Positions 21,021 to 31,836 of a stretch of 64,000 bases of DNA are shown piece by piece. The stretch's first letter is position 1; the number at the start of each line of letters is the position of its first letter. The stretch comes from Closterium sp. Naga37s-1 (lineage: Eukaryota; Streptophyta; Zygnematophyceae; Desmidiales; Closteriaceae). Location of the stretch: contig CANJKZ010000068.1 of assembly GCA_947471745.1 (NCBI GenBank), positions 958,501 to 1,022,500 on the forward strand, given 5' to 3'. A model generated the notes under the pieces. That model saw only the letters and a program-made list of their open reading frames with translations, searched no databases and was not told the origin of the DNA. A program made the position numbers and the translations under genes.

Positions 21021-22699
21021 CTACAAGGACAGGCGCCGGTAGCGGAGAGAGAGTCGTGCAGTCGTGGAAGAAGCATTGTGACGCTCGGAGTCCAGTGTGA
21101 AGGAGAGAGAGGCGTCCGCGGAGGGAGAACCTGTACTAGTAGCTAAACAAGATCCTACACTAGCACCTACTCTAGCAACAGGCAAAGATCCTAAGCTAGG
21201 TACAGGCAAGTACACAGATCCATGAGCACTATAGTCAACATCAGCATACATGGCATATGACCTAGCATCATCCATAGTCATATCAAAAACAGCAATACCA
21301 CGAGCAAGAAGCGTCCCCCAGCATGGCGGCGGGGGAGCGGAGGGGCCGTGGTGCAAGACGTAGAGGTCGTCGAGACGACTGAAGCAGCGTGCAGCAGAGT
21401 GGTCGGGGCGGCCACAGTACGAGTCCCGACGAGGACCCGTAAGGATCCAGTACTCACAGGGACCAACGTCGCGGCCGGCCGAGCGAGGTCTCCGACCAAC
21501 GTCCCCAGTGCGCCCCCTCCGCCACTGCGCCCAGTGCTCGGGGGACCCGCAGACCTCCACTGCTGCTGAGGGCCCCACTGCTGCGGAGGGCCCCACTGCT
21601 GAGGCTGCTGCTGTGGCGGGCACTGCTGCTGGCCCTGTCGCTGCTGCTGCTGTCCCTGCCGCTGCTGCTGTCCAGGCGGTGGCAGCTGCTGAGGAGTCGA
21701 TTGCTGCTGCTACTGGGACCCCTCACCACCAGTGAAAACTCCACCGTCGAAAGGAGGGCCGTCAGGTCCCGAGCCACCCCCACCACCACTCCCACCACCT
21801 GCTCCACTGCCACCGCCACTACCCGCACCACCTCCAGTACCCCCGCCGCCCTTCCCACCCCTCTTACCAGCCTTGCCACGTTTCTGCCCGCCAGAGATAG
21901 AAACAGCCGCCGTATCCTCAGAGGCAGAAGACGTGGGGGTGGCAAGTGAGGCAGAGAAGGTGGGAAGCTATGGTACCGCACATCCCTCAAAAAGACAAGG
22001 AGGAGGCGCGGAAGAGGCAGAGGCAACAGTGAGGAGGTTGCTCTCGATCTTCGAGAGAGCAGTCTCAAGAAGATCGATGGTAAGCTCAGTGGGGTGCTTC
22101 AGAAGAAGCGCGTCGCGGGCGGTGGCTAGGGGGTCAGGGAGGCGAGTGACTAGCCAGTGAATAGTGAGCCTCATAGGGGGTGGGGCAAGGGCAAGCTGGT
22201 CCTCAGTGCAAGCAGCACGAAAGCGAGCATCAAGGGAGCGCAGGTGGGTAGCGAGGTCAGAGACAGTCTTAAAGGAGGCGAGGTCAGGGTAGATAAAGAG
22301 TACGAGGAGGCGACTGAGCGAAGCAGAGGAGGGAGTCGAGTAGCGAGTAACAATAGCCTTATACAGATCTGCAGCAGACTCGACCTGAGCAAAGAGGACT
22401 GCCTCTGTCGGCGGGAGAAGGTCGGCCAGGGCGAGGCAGGCAGCGGCGTCACAAGACTCCCACACGTCGCGAGCGAGGAGCTGGCGCTGGTAGTCGGCCT
22501 CCTGCTTAGAAGTAGGCGGTGGAGTAGTGGGCAGCGGCTGAGGCTGGGGAGGGGCTTTCTGAGCGCCGGACGCGTGTGCGAACAGGTGCACGCCATCCTG
22601 CCGCTGGCTCTTAAGGTGGTGCTGCGCCTGCGTAAGCCACGTGCTAAAATCTATAGGTCGCCCTTCAGGGTCGAAACAAAGTACTCGGGAGGTCGCCAT
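21021..22699 (-). pseudogene. copia1 gag and protease region
   Basis: Gag starts at the ATG at 22699 (MATSRVLCFDPEGRP), aligning with the copia2 and copia3 starts. It has the same RYSTPSSASLSRL and ITHW-TRLPD features, ending in the FEGC motif. In-frame TAG codons lie at 21968-21970 and 21710-21712, the second inside a Gln-rich run. The Gly-rich linker is followed by a poly-Gln stretch. A Cys/His segment (near 21440) and the protease active site LDS (near 21080) lie in a shifted frame; one base is missing right after the active-site DS codons, where relatives read DSGAS. Gag would form particles and protease would mature them; neither is intact. Confidence 0.85.
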
Positions 22700-22749
22700 A
22701 GAGGGCGAAACTGAGAGCGCGCGGCTGCCAGCCGCAGGAGGGGGAGACA

Positions 22750-23506
22750 ATCAGTAACGCGTGAGCAGGCGTGGAGGCATGCAGGCAGGTAGGTGGCGCG
22801 GCATGTGGACAGGCGGGCGGCGCAGTGCGCTGCCTGACGGTTGGTGCGGCGCGCTGGTCTGCGGGTGGCGCGGCGGGTCGACGGGCGGGCTGCGCGGCGC
22901 GCGGGCCTACGGGCGGCTCGGCGGGTCGACGGGCGGGCCTACAGGCGGCGCGGCGCGCGGGCCTATGGGCGGCACGGCGGGTCGACGGGCGGGCCTACGG
23001 ACGGCGCGACGCGCAGGCCAACGGGCGGCTCGGCGGGTCGACGGGCGGGCCTACGGGCGGGTCGACTCGTGGGCCTACAAGAGGCGCGACGCGCGGGCCT
23101 ACGGGCGGGCCTACGGGCAGCGCGACGCGCGGGCCTGCGGGCGGGCCTACGGGCAGCGCGACGCGCGGGCCTCCGGGCGGGCCTACGGGCAGCGCGACGC
23201 GCGGGCCTGCGGGCGGGCCTACGGGCAGCGCGACGCGCGGGCCTGCGGGCGGGCCTACGGGCAGCACGACGCGCGGGCCTACGGGCGGGCCTACGGGCAG
23301 CGCGACGCGCGGGCCTACGAACAGCGCGACGCGCGGGCCTACGGGAGGGTGGCGCGGTGGCTAGGGGACGGGTCGCACTGCAGGTCGACCGGCGGCGTGG
23401 CGCGCTAGGGGGCAGCTGGCTGGCTGGCTGACTGGCAGCTTAGGACTCAACGCGGTGGCGTGTCTGGCGAGCTAGGGAACTAACCTAGGGCCTAGGAGCG
23501 AGGAAC
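22750..23506 (-). repeat. copia1 5' leader: GC-rich tandem repeats, 36-bp unit
   Basis: Between primer-binding site and gag, units of the form CAGCGCGACGCGCGGGCC-TACGGGCGGGCCTACGGG repeat with period 36 (starts near 23118, 23154, 23190, 23226, 23262, 23298), preceded by more diverged TCGACGGGCGGGCC-type units from about 22880. Long plus and minus ORFs here are repeat products. Confidence 0.9.
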
Positions 23507-23519
23507 CTAGCTGATACCA

Positions 23520-23636
23520 TCTCAGAAAGTGGCTACAGCGGAATGGGTTGCATTGATTGTGTTGGGGTACAAGTACCTAACCCTAACTGTTTGTACCCCA
23601 TATAGCATGACCCACTAAAGGCTATAACATTTGACA
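23520..23636 (-). repeat. copia1 5' LTR
   Basis: 117 bp; flanked inside by the tRNA-Met primer-binding site and outside by AGGGA (23637-23641). Confidence 0.95.
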
Positions 23637-23894
23637 AGGGAGTAGCGCACTCTTTGTCAGAATCCCAGCCACTAGACCGCTGGGATAAAAGGGCTTGTTA
23701 AGTAGCGGGTCAGTGCGCCCATAACCCCCCAGGCCAACATGCCTGTAACCCTTCCCTAGGATCAATCGGGGATCACCAGTGGACCTCTGACACTCTTGCC
23801 AGTATTTCAGCAGTCACGATGAAGCAGACCATAAAGCGTTTCCAGTTCGCTCAACTATTTTATCTTTCCTGATATTCGTACGAGTACTACCGTC
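23637..23894 (+). promoter_or_regulatory. Residual 5' flank of repeat-protein gene 2
   Basis: Only 258 bp of native sequence separate the copia1 LTR from the start codon. GGGATAAAAGGG near 23682 is the best TATA-like sequence. The copia1 5' LTR, which drives transcription in the opposite direction, is immediately upstream, so the promoter may be truncated or bidirectional. Confidence 0.45.
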
Positions 23895-24610
23895 ATGGCT
23901 CTCCGTCTCGCCTCTCGGCCTTTTCACGTCGTCGTGCTGCTCCTCGCCGCCGTTGCGTCAATCACGCTCACGGCACGCTGTGCAGAGGCCGCCTCAATCT
24001 CCGTCGGCGGGTATACGCTGCTTTCCAATGGAACCGTTTTTGGTTCCAGTGGAACCGTTGTGACTCCCACCAAGAACGCGGATGGGTCTCAAACTGTTGG
24101 AGGCTACACTTTCTACAGTAACCGCACTCTCACTGGTCCTAACAGCGTGGTCTATGGTCAGCACTCCGATGGTGGTACCCTCATTGGCGGCACCGTTATG
24201 TACAGTAACGGGACAGGACCTTCGCAGATGCCAGTGGGAATCCGGTTAAACCTGTTCCTAACTCGGACGGCTCGGCGGTGACTATTGGAGACCTGACTGC
24301 ATATAAGAATGGAACCATGATATCTGCCTCCACAGGCCTGATAGCGCAGCCTACTGATATTATCTCTACCACTGGCAAAGCTGCTTCCGCCTCTTCGATC
24401 AAGCTCGGTACAGTAAACTTGTACTCCGATTTATGGCACCCACTTTTTGTTTTGTTTGTTCGTTTGTTTGTTTTTTGGCGTCTCTATTTCCCTCTTGTGA
24501 CTGTAACGGAGTGGCTGAATGAATGTTGTTTGTTGCTGTGCTTCTCTTTGGCAGGCTACATTGCCACTGCCATCACCATGGCTGCTGGCTTCGCTTGGCT
24601 GCTTGCATGA
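23895..24610 (+). pseudogene. Secreted repeat protein with probable GPI anchor, gene 2, frameshifted
   Basis: Paralogue of the gene at 10588 with the same two-exon structure: exon 1 23895-24407, intron 24408-24554 (GT-AG, same phase), exon 2 24555-24610 ending in TGA. The signal peptide (VVVLLLAAVASITL...CAEA), the glycine/tyrosine repeats with an N-x-T sequon in each (NGT, NRT, NGT, NGT) and the tail GYIATAITMAAGFAWLLA are all kept. Near 24212-24217 a 5-bp tandem duplication (GGACA before GGACC) shifts the frame and leads to a stop 23 codons later (24279-24281). Removing five bases restores alignment with the paralogue through the end of exon 1. The intron is 147 bp, a multiple of three and stop-free, so retention would not terminate translation. 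A recent null allele or an assembly error are both possible. Confidence 0.8.
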
Positions 24611-24712
24611 TAGACGGCAGCACATGCGCGTTTTCTGGAAGGAAGGACTACGTTGCACTCAGAAGTCACATCTTGAATTTTATGCAACACGGCTCGTGGG
24701 GAGGGGACAGAC

Positions 24713-24826
24713 AAGTAGACATGTGGATGCAAAGTAGACATGTGGATGCAAAGTAGACATGTGGATGCTAAGTAGACATGTGGATGCTAAGTAGACATGT
24801 GGGTGCTAAGTAGACATGTGAGTGCT
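24713..24826. repeat. 19-bp minisatellite, six units
   Basis: AAGTAGACATGTGGATGCW repeats six times with exact 19-bp spacing; the last two units have single changes (GGGTGCT, GAGTGCT). Confidence 0.95.
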
Positions 24827-25278
24827 ATTTACTATGGCTCTATGAAGTTTTATCATGTTCAGTAACAAAGAACAAGAAAAAACAGTAACCGAGATAGCTG
24901 CCTTTCTTTGTGTGGGAGTGAAATTGACGTTTATAGCAAACGATATGGTGAATGCCTGGGGGATAAGGAGCACATATCCACCTACAGAAAGTGACTTACT
25001 ACCCTGGTTACAATGAGTCATTGCTGTTTGTCAGGCTCTCTTTCTTGTTCTCCCATTCACTCTCATTTTATCTACCCCATTCACTCATTGCTTGCAATAG
25101 CATATCAGACCAGTTACCAGAGACATACAAACACGGAGAAATCATGCCGAGTCAGAAAAAGCATACCACTACAACAACAAGTCAAATTTACCATCAAGAG
25201 AGCAGGTATTGGTACAGCAAAACTGTGCAAAATCCATAATATTTGCACGTGTCGCCGTAACAGGCTGCATTAGGCCAG
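24827..25278. other. Intergenic stretch; nothing recognised
   Basis: A/T-richer than its surroundings, with short ORFs only. No repeat, RNA gene or domain seen. Confidence 0.4.
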
Positions 25279-25845
25279 TCATTCATTCTCGAAACACAAT
25301 GCCTTATTCAGCGCCTCCCTTGCAGCCTGCAGCAGCTGTGCTTCAGGTGAATCTGCCAGCGCTGCTGCCGCTATAAGTGCAGTGGCAATGGAGGCGATTG
25401 GCAGCAGAGTACTCGAGACTGCTGCACTCATTCCTTTGATAGAGTCACACGGGATTGACTGAATTGACCCACCAGTGCTGCTGCTAAGGCTCTGGCCTTG
25501 CACAAAACCTGCTGCTTCTGGTGCTGGTGGTGCCTCTGCTGCTGCCGATTGTCCTCCTGAACCACAATTATTGCCCTCATTGCATAGCAACTCAGACATG
25601 ACATCATGGCTGCTACTATCGGGTAACACTGATTCAGCAGCAAGACCTTTGGAACCAGAAGCAATATCTAAAGTGGATTTGGACGCCCGGGTAAGGCTGG
25701 CAAGAGTTCTGGAACCACCAGGGGCAGCAGCAGTACTGGGAGAGTGCGGTGCAGCAGGGTGCAGAGCGGTGCAGTGCAGTATGCGAGAGGCGAGCTCGAT
25801 TGTTGCATGGCACCACCACAGGGCTCTCTCCTCTGCATGCTGCAC
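25279..25845 (-). CDS. Unrecognised protein, possible terminal exon
   Basis: A 189-codon open stretch on the minus strand ends at a stop at 25279-25281. It begins just after a good acceptor (CCCCTCAG|GTGCAG, exon start 25845) in phase 0. The first 18 codons (VQHAEERALWWCHATIEL) are one copy of the mini-exon found in the 125-bp satellite to the right. The C-terminal 130 residues have balanced composition, with a Ser/Gly/Ala-rich region and a predicted helix (LLPIASIATALIAAAALADS, then PEAQLLQAAREAL), which looks more protein-like than the surrounding low-complexity ORFs. Upstream exons are not identified; an open frame continues to 26064 through a second mini-exon copy. No family recognised; it may equally be an untranscribed remnant. 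Confidence 0.35.
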   Translation of the reverse strand: MQHAEERALWWCHATIELASRILHCTALHPAAPHSPSTAAAPGGSRTLASLTRASKSTLDIASGSKGLAAESVLPDSSSHDVMSELLCNEGNNCGSGGQSAAAEAPPAPEAAGFVQGQSLSSSTGGSIQSIPCDSIKGMSAAVSSTLLPIASIATALIAAAALADSPEAQLLQAAREALNKALCFENE

Positions 25846-25960
25846 CTGAGGGGGGCAGGTAGGTGGGAGGTAGGGGGGAGGCCGAAGGCAGGCGGGGGGG
25901 AGGTAGGAGGGAGAGTTCAGCTTTACGGGTGCATGGCGCCACCACAGAGCTCTTTCCTCA
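25796..25960 (-). repeat. Two outlying mini-exon units of the 125-bp family
   Basis: Units near 25796-25845 and 25916-25975 have on the minus strand a YAG acceptor followed by GTGCAG and codons for AEERALWW. The second is followed by CCC|GTAAAG, which would make a 45-nt exon. Confidence 0.6.
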
Positions 25961-26058
25961 GCCAGCTGCACCTGATGGGGACAGATGGGGGGCACGCAGG
26001 GGGCAGGCGGGGGAAAGGAGGTGGTGAGGAATAGAGGCAGGGGAGTGCAGGTAAAGGG

Positions 26059-27262
26059 TGTCAACGGGAGTTGTGTGTTGGCCCCGTCCTCGCTTGGGCG
26101 GAGCCGACTTCGTGGTCGGGTGTGAGGGGAGCAGCCGACCTACAGCAGTGGACGAGCTGGTTGACGAGGAGGTCGACCTGCACGGGAGCCACTGCACGGG
26201 CGCCGACTTCAGGATGGCGCCGACTCCAGGGAGGTCGACCTGGGAAGTCGACCTGCAGAGGACGTCAACTTGGTGGCGTCAACTTGGGGCAGCCGACTTG
26301 GGTGGTCGGCTGACAGACCTGCTGGTCGACCTGCTGGTGGTTCACCAGACCTGGTGGTCGACGGAGGAGGGGTTGACGTCGACCTCGACTCAGGACGCCG
26401 AGCAGATGGGCGTCGAGTAGCAGGGCGTCAGCTTGGTGACGCCGACTTTGGGCAGCTGACTTGGGAGGTCGGCTGACAACTGCGCTGGTCGACATGGAGC
26501 AGGTCGGCCAGGAGTGCTGGTCGACGTGGAGCTGGTCGACCAGGAGTGCTGGTCGACGTGGAGCTGGTCGACCAGGAGTGACGTCGACCTAGAGCTGGTC
26601 GACCATGGGAGTGGTCGACCTGGTGAGGTTGACTTGGAGGTGGTCGTCGACTTGGGAGGTCGACGGGCACGTACGGGAGCAACTGGTCGACGTGGTTGCC
26701 CGGTCGACCAGGTTACCTAGGTGACGAGGTTCTGCGGAGGAGTGCGACGGTCGCCCAGGCGAAGTTGGCGAGCCCGACCTCGGTGGTGGTATCCCGAGGT
26801 CGACGTGGCTGATCAGATGCAGTCGTCAGCGCCAGGCTGACTTGGTGTGTGCGCTGTGCAGGTGACAAGGCTCAGCGCGCCAATCATTTGCGCGCACTTG
26901 CGAAGTAGGTGCGCCGTTGTTCTGCGGGAGCAATGCTGGCACACCGTCAACCTGCGACGTTGGCACGCCGTCGACTTTGCACTTCTGGAGCGCGGTCGAC
27001 CAAGACGTGCTGGAACGCGGTCGACCATGCTGCGCTGGCAGTCGACCTGTTTGCATGCTAGCTCTGATATAGGCTTTCCATGCCAACTTCATTGTACCAT
27101 TGTTGTCAATTTTCTTCTAGTGAAACTCTTGCCAACTTGCCCCGTGAACTAGCAAGCTGTGTGTGCACTAGGAAAACGACTAAGGACCAACGAACGCAGA
27201 GATCACAGGAGCACCCGTGCCTAGCCCGTAGTCTAGCTCCCGTTGTAGTAGTTATCTCCGCA
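26059..27262. mobile_element. Candidate 1.2 kb insertion, GTCGAC-rich, TSD AAGGG
   Basis: AAGGG at 26054-26058 and 27263-27267 flanks a segment starting TG and ending CA. Removing it restores the purine-rich 125-bp-family sequence on either side. The interior is rich in GTCGAC and CTGGTCGACC repeats, like the leaders of the copia elements, and GCTCTGATATA near 27059-27069 resembles a decayed initiator-tRNA primer-binding site in minus orientation. No paired LTRs are evident, so this may be a degraded TRIM-like element. Confidence 0.4.
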
Positions 27263-27282
27263 AAGGGCAGGTACGAGGGAGA

Positions 27283-28680
27283 GGTCAGCTCGATTGTTGC
27301 ATGGCGCCACCACACGGCTCTCTCCTCTACATGCTGCACCTGATGAGGGTGAGGTGGAGGGGAGATAAGGGGAAGGTGGGGGTCAGGTAGTGAGGACTGG
27401 GACAGGTAGGGGGAAGGTACAAGGCAGGTAGGGGAGATTGAGAAGTGGCAAGATGGGGAGAGGAAAAGAGGAAAGAAAACAGTGAGCTCAATGGTTGCCT
27501 GTTGCCAACACAGGGCTCTCTCCTCCGCATGCTGCGCCTAATGAGACCAGGTGGGGTCAGGCACGGGGCAGGCGGGGATCACGCAGGGGGCAGGTAGGGG
27601 AAAGAGGTCAGTTCTATGGTTGCATGGCACCACTACAGGGCTCTCTCCTCTGCCTGCTGCGCCTATTGAGACCAGGTGGGGTCAGGCAGAGGGCAGGCGG
27701 GGATCGCGCAGGGGGCAGGTAAGGGAAAGAGGTCAGTTCTATGGTTACATTGCACCACTATAGGGCTCTCTCCTCCGCCTGCTGCGCCTATTGAGACCAG
27801 GTGGGGTCAGGCAGGAGGCAGGCGGGTATCACGCAGGGGGCAGGTAAGGGAAAGAGGTCAGTTCTATGGTTACATTGCACCACTATAGGGCTCTCTCCTC
27901 CGCCTGCTGCGCCTATTGAGACCAGGTGGGGTCAGGCAGGGGGCAGGCGGGTATCACGCAGGGGGCAGGTAAGGGAAAGAGGTCAGTTCTATGGTTACAT
28001 TGCACCACTATAGGGCTCTCTCCTCCGCCTGCTGCGCCTATTGAGACCAGGTGGGGTCAGGCAGGGGGCAGGCGGGTATCACGCAGGGGGCAGGTAAGGG
28101 AAAGAGGTCAGTTCTATGGTTACATTGCACCACTATAGGGCTCTCTCCTCCGCCTGCTGCGCCTATTGAGTCCAGGTGGGGTCAGGCAGGGGGCAGGCGG
28201 GTATCACGCAGGGGGCAGGTAAGGGAAAGAGGTCAGTTCTATGGTTACATTGCACCACTATAGGGCTCTCTCCTCCGCCTGCTGCGCCTATTGAGACCAG
28301 GTGGGGTCAGGCAGGGGGCAGGCGGGTATCACGCAGGGGGCAGGTAAGGGAAAGAGGTCAGTTCTATGGTTACATTGCACCACTATAGGGCTCTCTCCTC
28401 CGCCTGCTGCGCCTATTGAGACCAGGTGGGGTCAGGCAGGGGGCAGGCGGGTATCACGCAGGGGGCAGGTAAGGGAAAGAGGTCAGTTCTATGGTTACAT
28501 TGCACCACTATAGGGCTCTCTCCTCCGCCTGCTGCGCCTATTGAGACCAGGTGGGGTCAGGCAGGGGGCAGGCGGGTATCACGCAGGGGGCAGGTAGGGG
28601 AAAGAGGTGAGTTCTATGGTTGCATGGCACCACTACAGGGCTCTCTCCTCTGCCTGCTGCGCCTGAGGGGGGCAGGTGAA
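27283..28680 (-). repeat. 125-bp satellite of splice-acceptor/mini-exon units
   Basis: Units repeat at exact 125-bp spacing with anchors near 27482, 27607, 27732, 27857, 27982, 28107, 28232, 28357, 28482 and 28607, plus a diverged unit at 27283. The central units are nearly identical. On the minus strand each reads TCTCAATAG|GCGCAGCAG, then codons resembling AEERALWWCHATIEL, in which the Trp-Trp pair has become stop-Trp in the amplified copies. The plus strand gives a 70-codon ORF per unit, which is a shadow. Confidence 0.9.
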
Positions 28681-28879
28681 GAGAGGTAAAGGGGAGGTAG
28701 GGGGGCAGAAAGGAGGAGGGGGAAAGGGTAGAAAGGGCGATGGGGAGGGCAGGTGTTGATGGGTAACATAAGGGGGAAGGGGGAGAAGAAAGCACGTAAT
28801 TTCCCGTTTATGATGATTGCGCAGACTCATCACTTGATTGCATGTAACTGCTGCTATTGAGAGTCATTCTCCATCATAC
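28681..28879. other. Purine-rich transition, no gene
   Basis: GGGGGCAGAAAGGAGGAGGGGG-type sequence fading into ordinary sequence before the CA repeat. Confidence 0.5.
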
Positions 28880-29078
28880 CGCAAACACACAGGCCACACA
28901 CACACAGGCCGCACACACACACACCGCACACACATACCGCACATACACATCGCACACACATAGCGCACATACATAGCGCACACACACACCGCACACACAC
29001 ACCGTACACACATACCGCACACACACACCACACACACACACACACACACGCGCACGCACGCACGCACGCACGCACACA

Positions 29079-29123
<45 letters not shown>

Positions 29124-29132
29124 GCACACACA
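28880..29132. repeat. CA/GT microsatellite with CGCACA interruptions
   Basis: About 250 bp of (CA)n with CACACACCGCA and CGCACGCACG variants. Minus-strand Cys/Val-rich ORFs of 85-93 codons come from the repeat. Confidence 0.95.
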
Positions 29133-29143
29133 CACGAACTTAC

Positions 29144-30339
<1,196 letters not shown>

Positions 30340-30790
30340 AAAGCTGTTAGGCACTGGTTGAACTCTGGCATATCTGTTTCCATCAGTATGGAGGTGAGTG
30401 AACAGGCCCAGGCGCTTTTTCACAAAGTAGATGAGGTCGCTACTGGGGTTGGGGAGGGGAGGGGGAGGCGAGGAGGGGAGGAGAGGAGGGGAGGAGAGGA
30501 GCAGGTTAAAAGGACAGAACAGTGAATCACTAAGTGAACGTTTTAGAGCTGCCTTGACAATGGAGGTGGGTTAGTGACTAACAGGTCGCAGGCTCAGCCA
30601 CTTCTTCTCTAAGGTGATGAGCTCGACACTGGGATTGGAGAGAGGGAGCGAGGGAGAGGAGAAGGTTAGGGTAAAATGACCGAACTGTCGGTCACTGCGT
30701 GAATTTTTGCATAGCTGCTTTCATTATGGAGATGAGTGACTGACAGGCCCTGCCGCTTCTTTACAAAGGTGTTGAGCTGCGACTTGCATG
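30340..30790. repeat. ~168-bp tandem repeat array, right copy
   Basis: Units at about 30388, 30559 and 30725 match the array at 1-405 in sequence and spacing (AGGCCC, TTCTTYACAAAGGTG, CACTGGGRTTGG, AGAACWGTSARTCACT). This marks the left end of the second copy of the duplicated segment. Confidence 0.8.
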
Positions 30791-31196
30791 GGACTTGAAT
30801 GTCATAGCCTTGTCTTTGGACGAGCCAAGGTAGAGTTTTTATGAGCGAAATTGATTACCAATATGCACCTCTAATGTCCCCGGATGGGTTTCAAAGGCGC
30901 CTTTGAGCTGATTTAAAAGCACATTCACTACCAATATGCACCTCCAATGTTCCTGTAAGGATTTTTGAGGCGCCTTGGAAATCCTAGTCTCGCCTTTGGA
31001 GGAGCCGAAATAAAGTTTTACGAGCGAAGTTTCGCATCCAATATGCACCTCCAATGTCCCTGGATGGATAGCCTTGCCACGTCACCTCTACGCGGACTAT
31101 TGCGGCCCTTGAAAGTGGAGAGCTTAACCAAGTCACTACATTTATAGCCCCCTATAATGACCTTACCGAGCACGACAGTCACTTTCCAGGTAGATC
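30791..31196. repeat. Three diverged units around CCAATATGCACCTCYAATG
   Basis: CCAATATGCACCTCYAATG occurs at about 30858, 30931 and 31037, each followed by a TCC-GGATGG-type stretch. Related to the GGATGGATAGCCTCG blocks of 700-880. No ORF of interest. Confidence 0.7.
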
Positions 31197-31716
31197 CTAT
31201 CCTCTGATTGGCTGGTCTATTTGAATGCAACATTTCTGCTCACAATCAGTGATTGGTTGAATTTCCCTTCCCTGACGAGCACGAAAATTCGGCATGTCGC
31301 CATGCGCCTTGAACTCTTCGCGAACGCTTTCGCCCGCCGCTATTCCATCCACGATCGCTACAGTCACACCCAGCTTAGTCATCTCCGCTTTCGCACCGGA
31401 CACGTCATCCACGTGCAACGGGCGCCGTTAGTGTCTTGCGGAGCGTTGGCACCGTAGGCCTGAACTGTGGCTTTAATCTTGCCTAACGGAGCTTAAAATT
31501 TTCCTCTTCGTTCGGATCCACGTACTTGTATGCAAGTCTCTCTGCTCCGATGACTTTCGCCGCCGTCGCCGCAGTTACCGGCGACGTGGTTACTACCGCC
31601 AGCGGCGACATTGTCAGCGACACATTAAAAGTCGGCAAGAGGGAGAAGAGGATGACGAGGAGAATAATGGAGCTACGGCAACTTGGCTTGCTGAAGCCAG
31701 GCATTGGAGCAGACAA
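31197..31716 (-). pseudogene. Second copy of the thioredoxin-fold gene, decayed
   Basis: Aligns along its length with 1008-1540. The N-terminus (APMPGFSKPSCRSS, then a hydrophobic run) and the GAERLAYKYVDPNEEE region are recognisable. About 50-60 bp that in copy 1 encode part of the central fold (the EHSLVLIVFFNKEDK region) are deleted, and frameshifts follow; an extra T in the PNF codon region shifts the end of the exon. The remaining DDVSGAKAEMTKLGVTVAIVDG and REEFKAHGDMPNF blocks show the common origin. No function expected. It confirms that 1-1830 and 30340-32547 derive from one ancestral segment. Confidence 0.85.
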
Positions 31717-31836
31717 AGAGCAGAGGCGAGGAAGTTGGGAAGTGAGGAAGACGGGAACAATGGCTGCGAAGAGAAAGCAAGGCGAGGAGAATCAAAGCGC
31801 ACGAAACCGGAATGAGGGCGCCGCTGTCTAGACTAC

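Larger units (their letters stand above)
16416..23636 (-). mobile_element. copia1: Ty1/copia LTR retrotransposon, defective
   Basis: LTRs of 117 bp (16416-16532 and 23520-23636) differ at two positions, and AGGGA is duplicated at 16411-16415 and 23637-23641. In element orientation the LTR runs TGTCAAATG...CTGAGA, so its 3' end is GA instead of CA. The primer-binding site TGGTATCAGCTAG lies directly inside the right LTR (about 23507-23519), and a G-rich polypurine hairpin lies inside the left LTR. Order is leader repeats, gag, protease, integrase, reverse transcriptase, RNase H, typical of Ty1/copia. Nonsense codons and a protease frameshift make it non-autonomous. It ends 258 bp before the ATG of the repeat-protein paralogue, so it lies in that gene's promoter region and is transcribed away from it. 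Confidence 0.95.

Noticed and set aside
27551..28689. Series of 70-codon plus-strand proteins
   Set aside because: One identical ORF per 125-bp satellite unit; antisense to the exon-like strand.
28854..29135. Cys/Val-rich small proteins on the minus strand
   Set aside because: Products of the CA/GT microsatellite in three overlapping frames.
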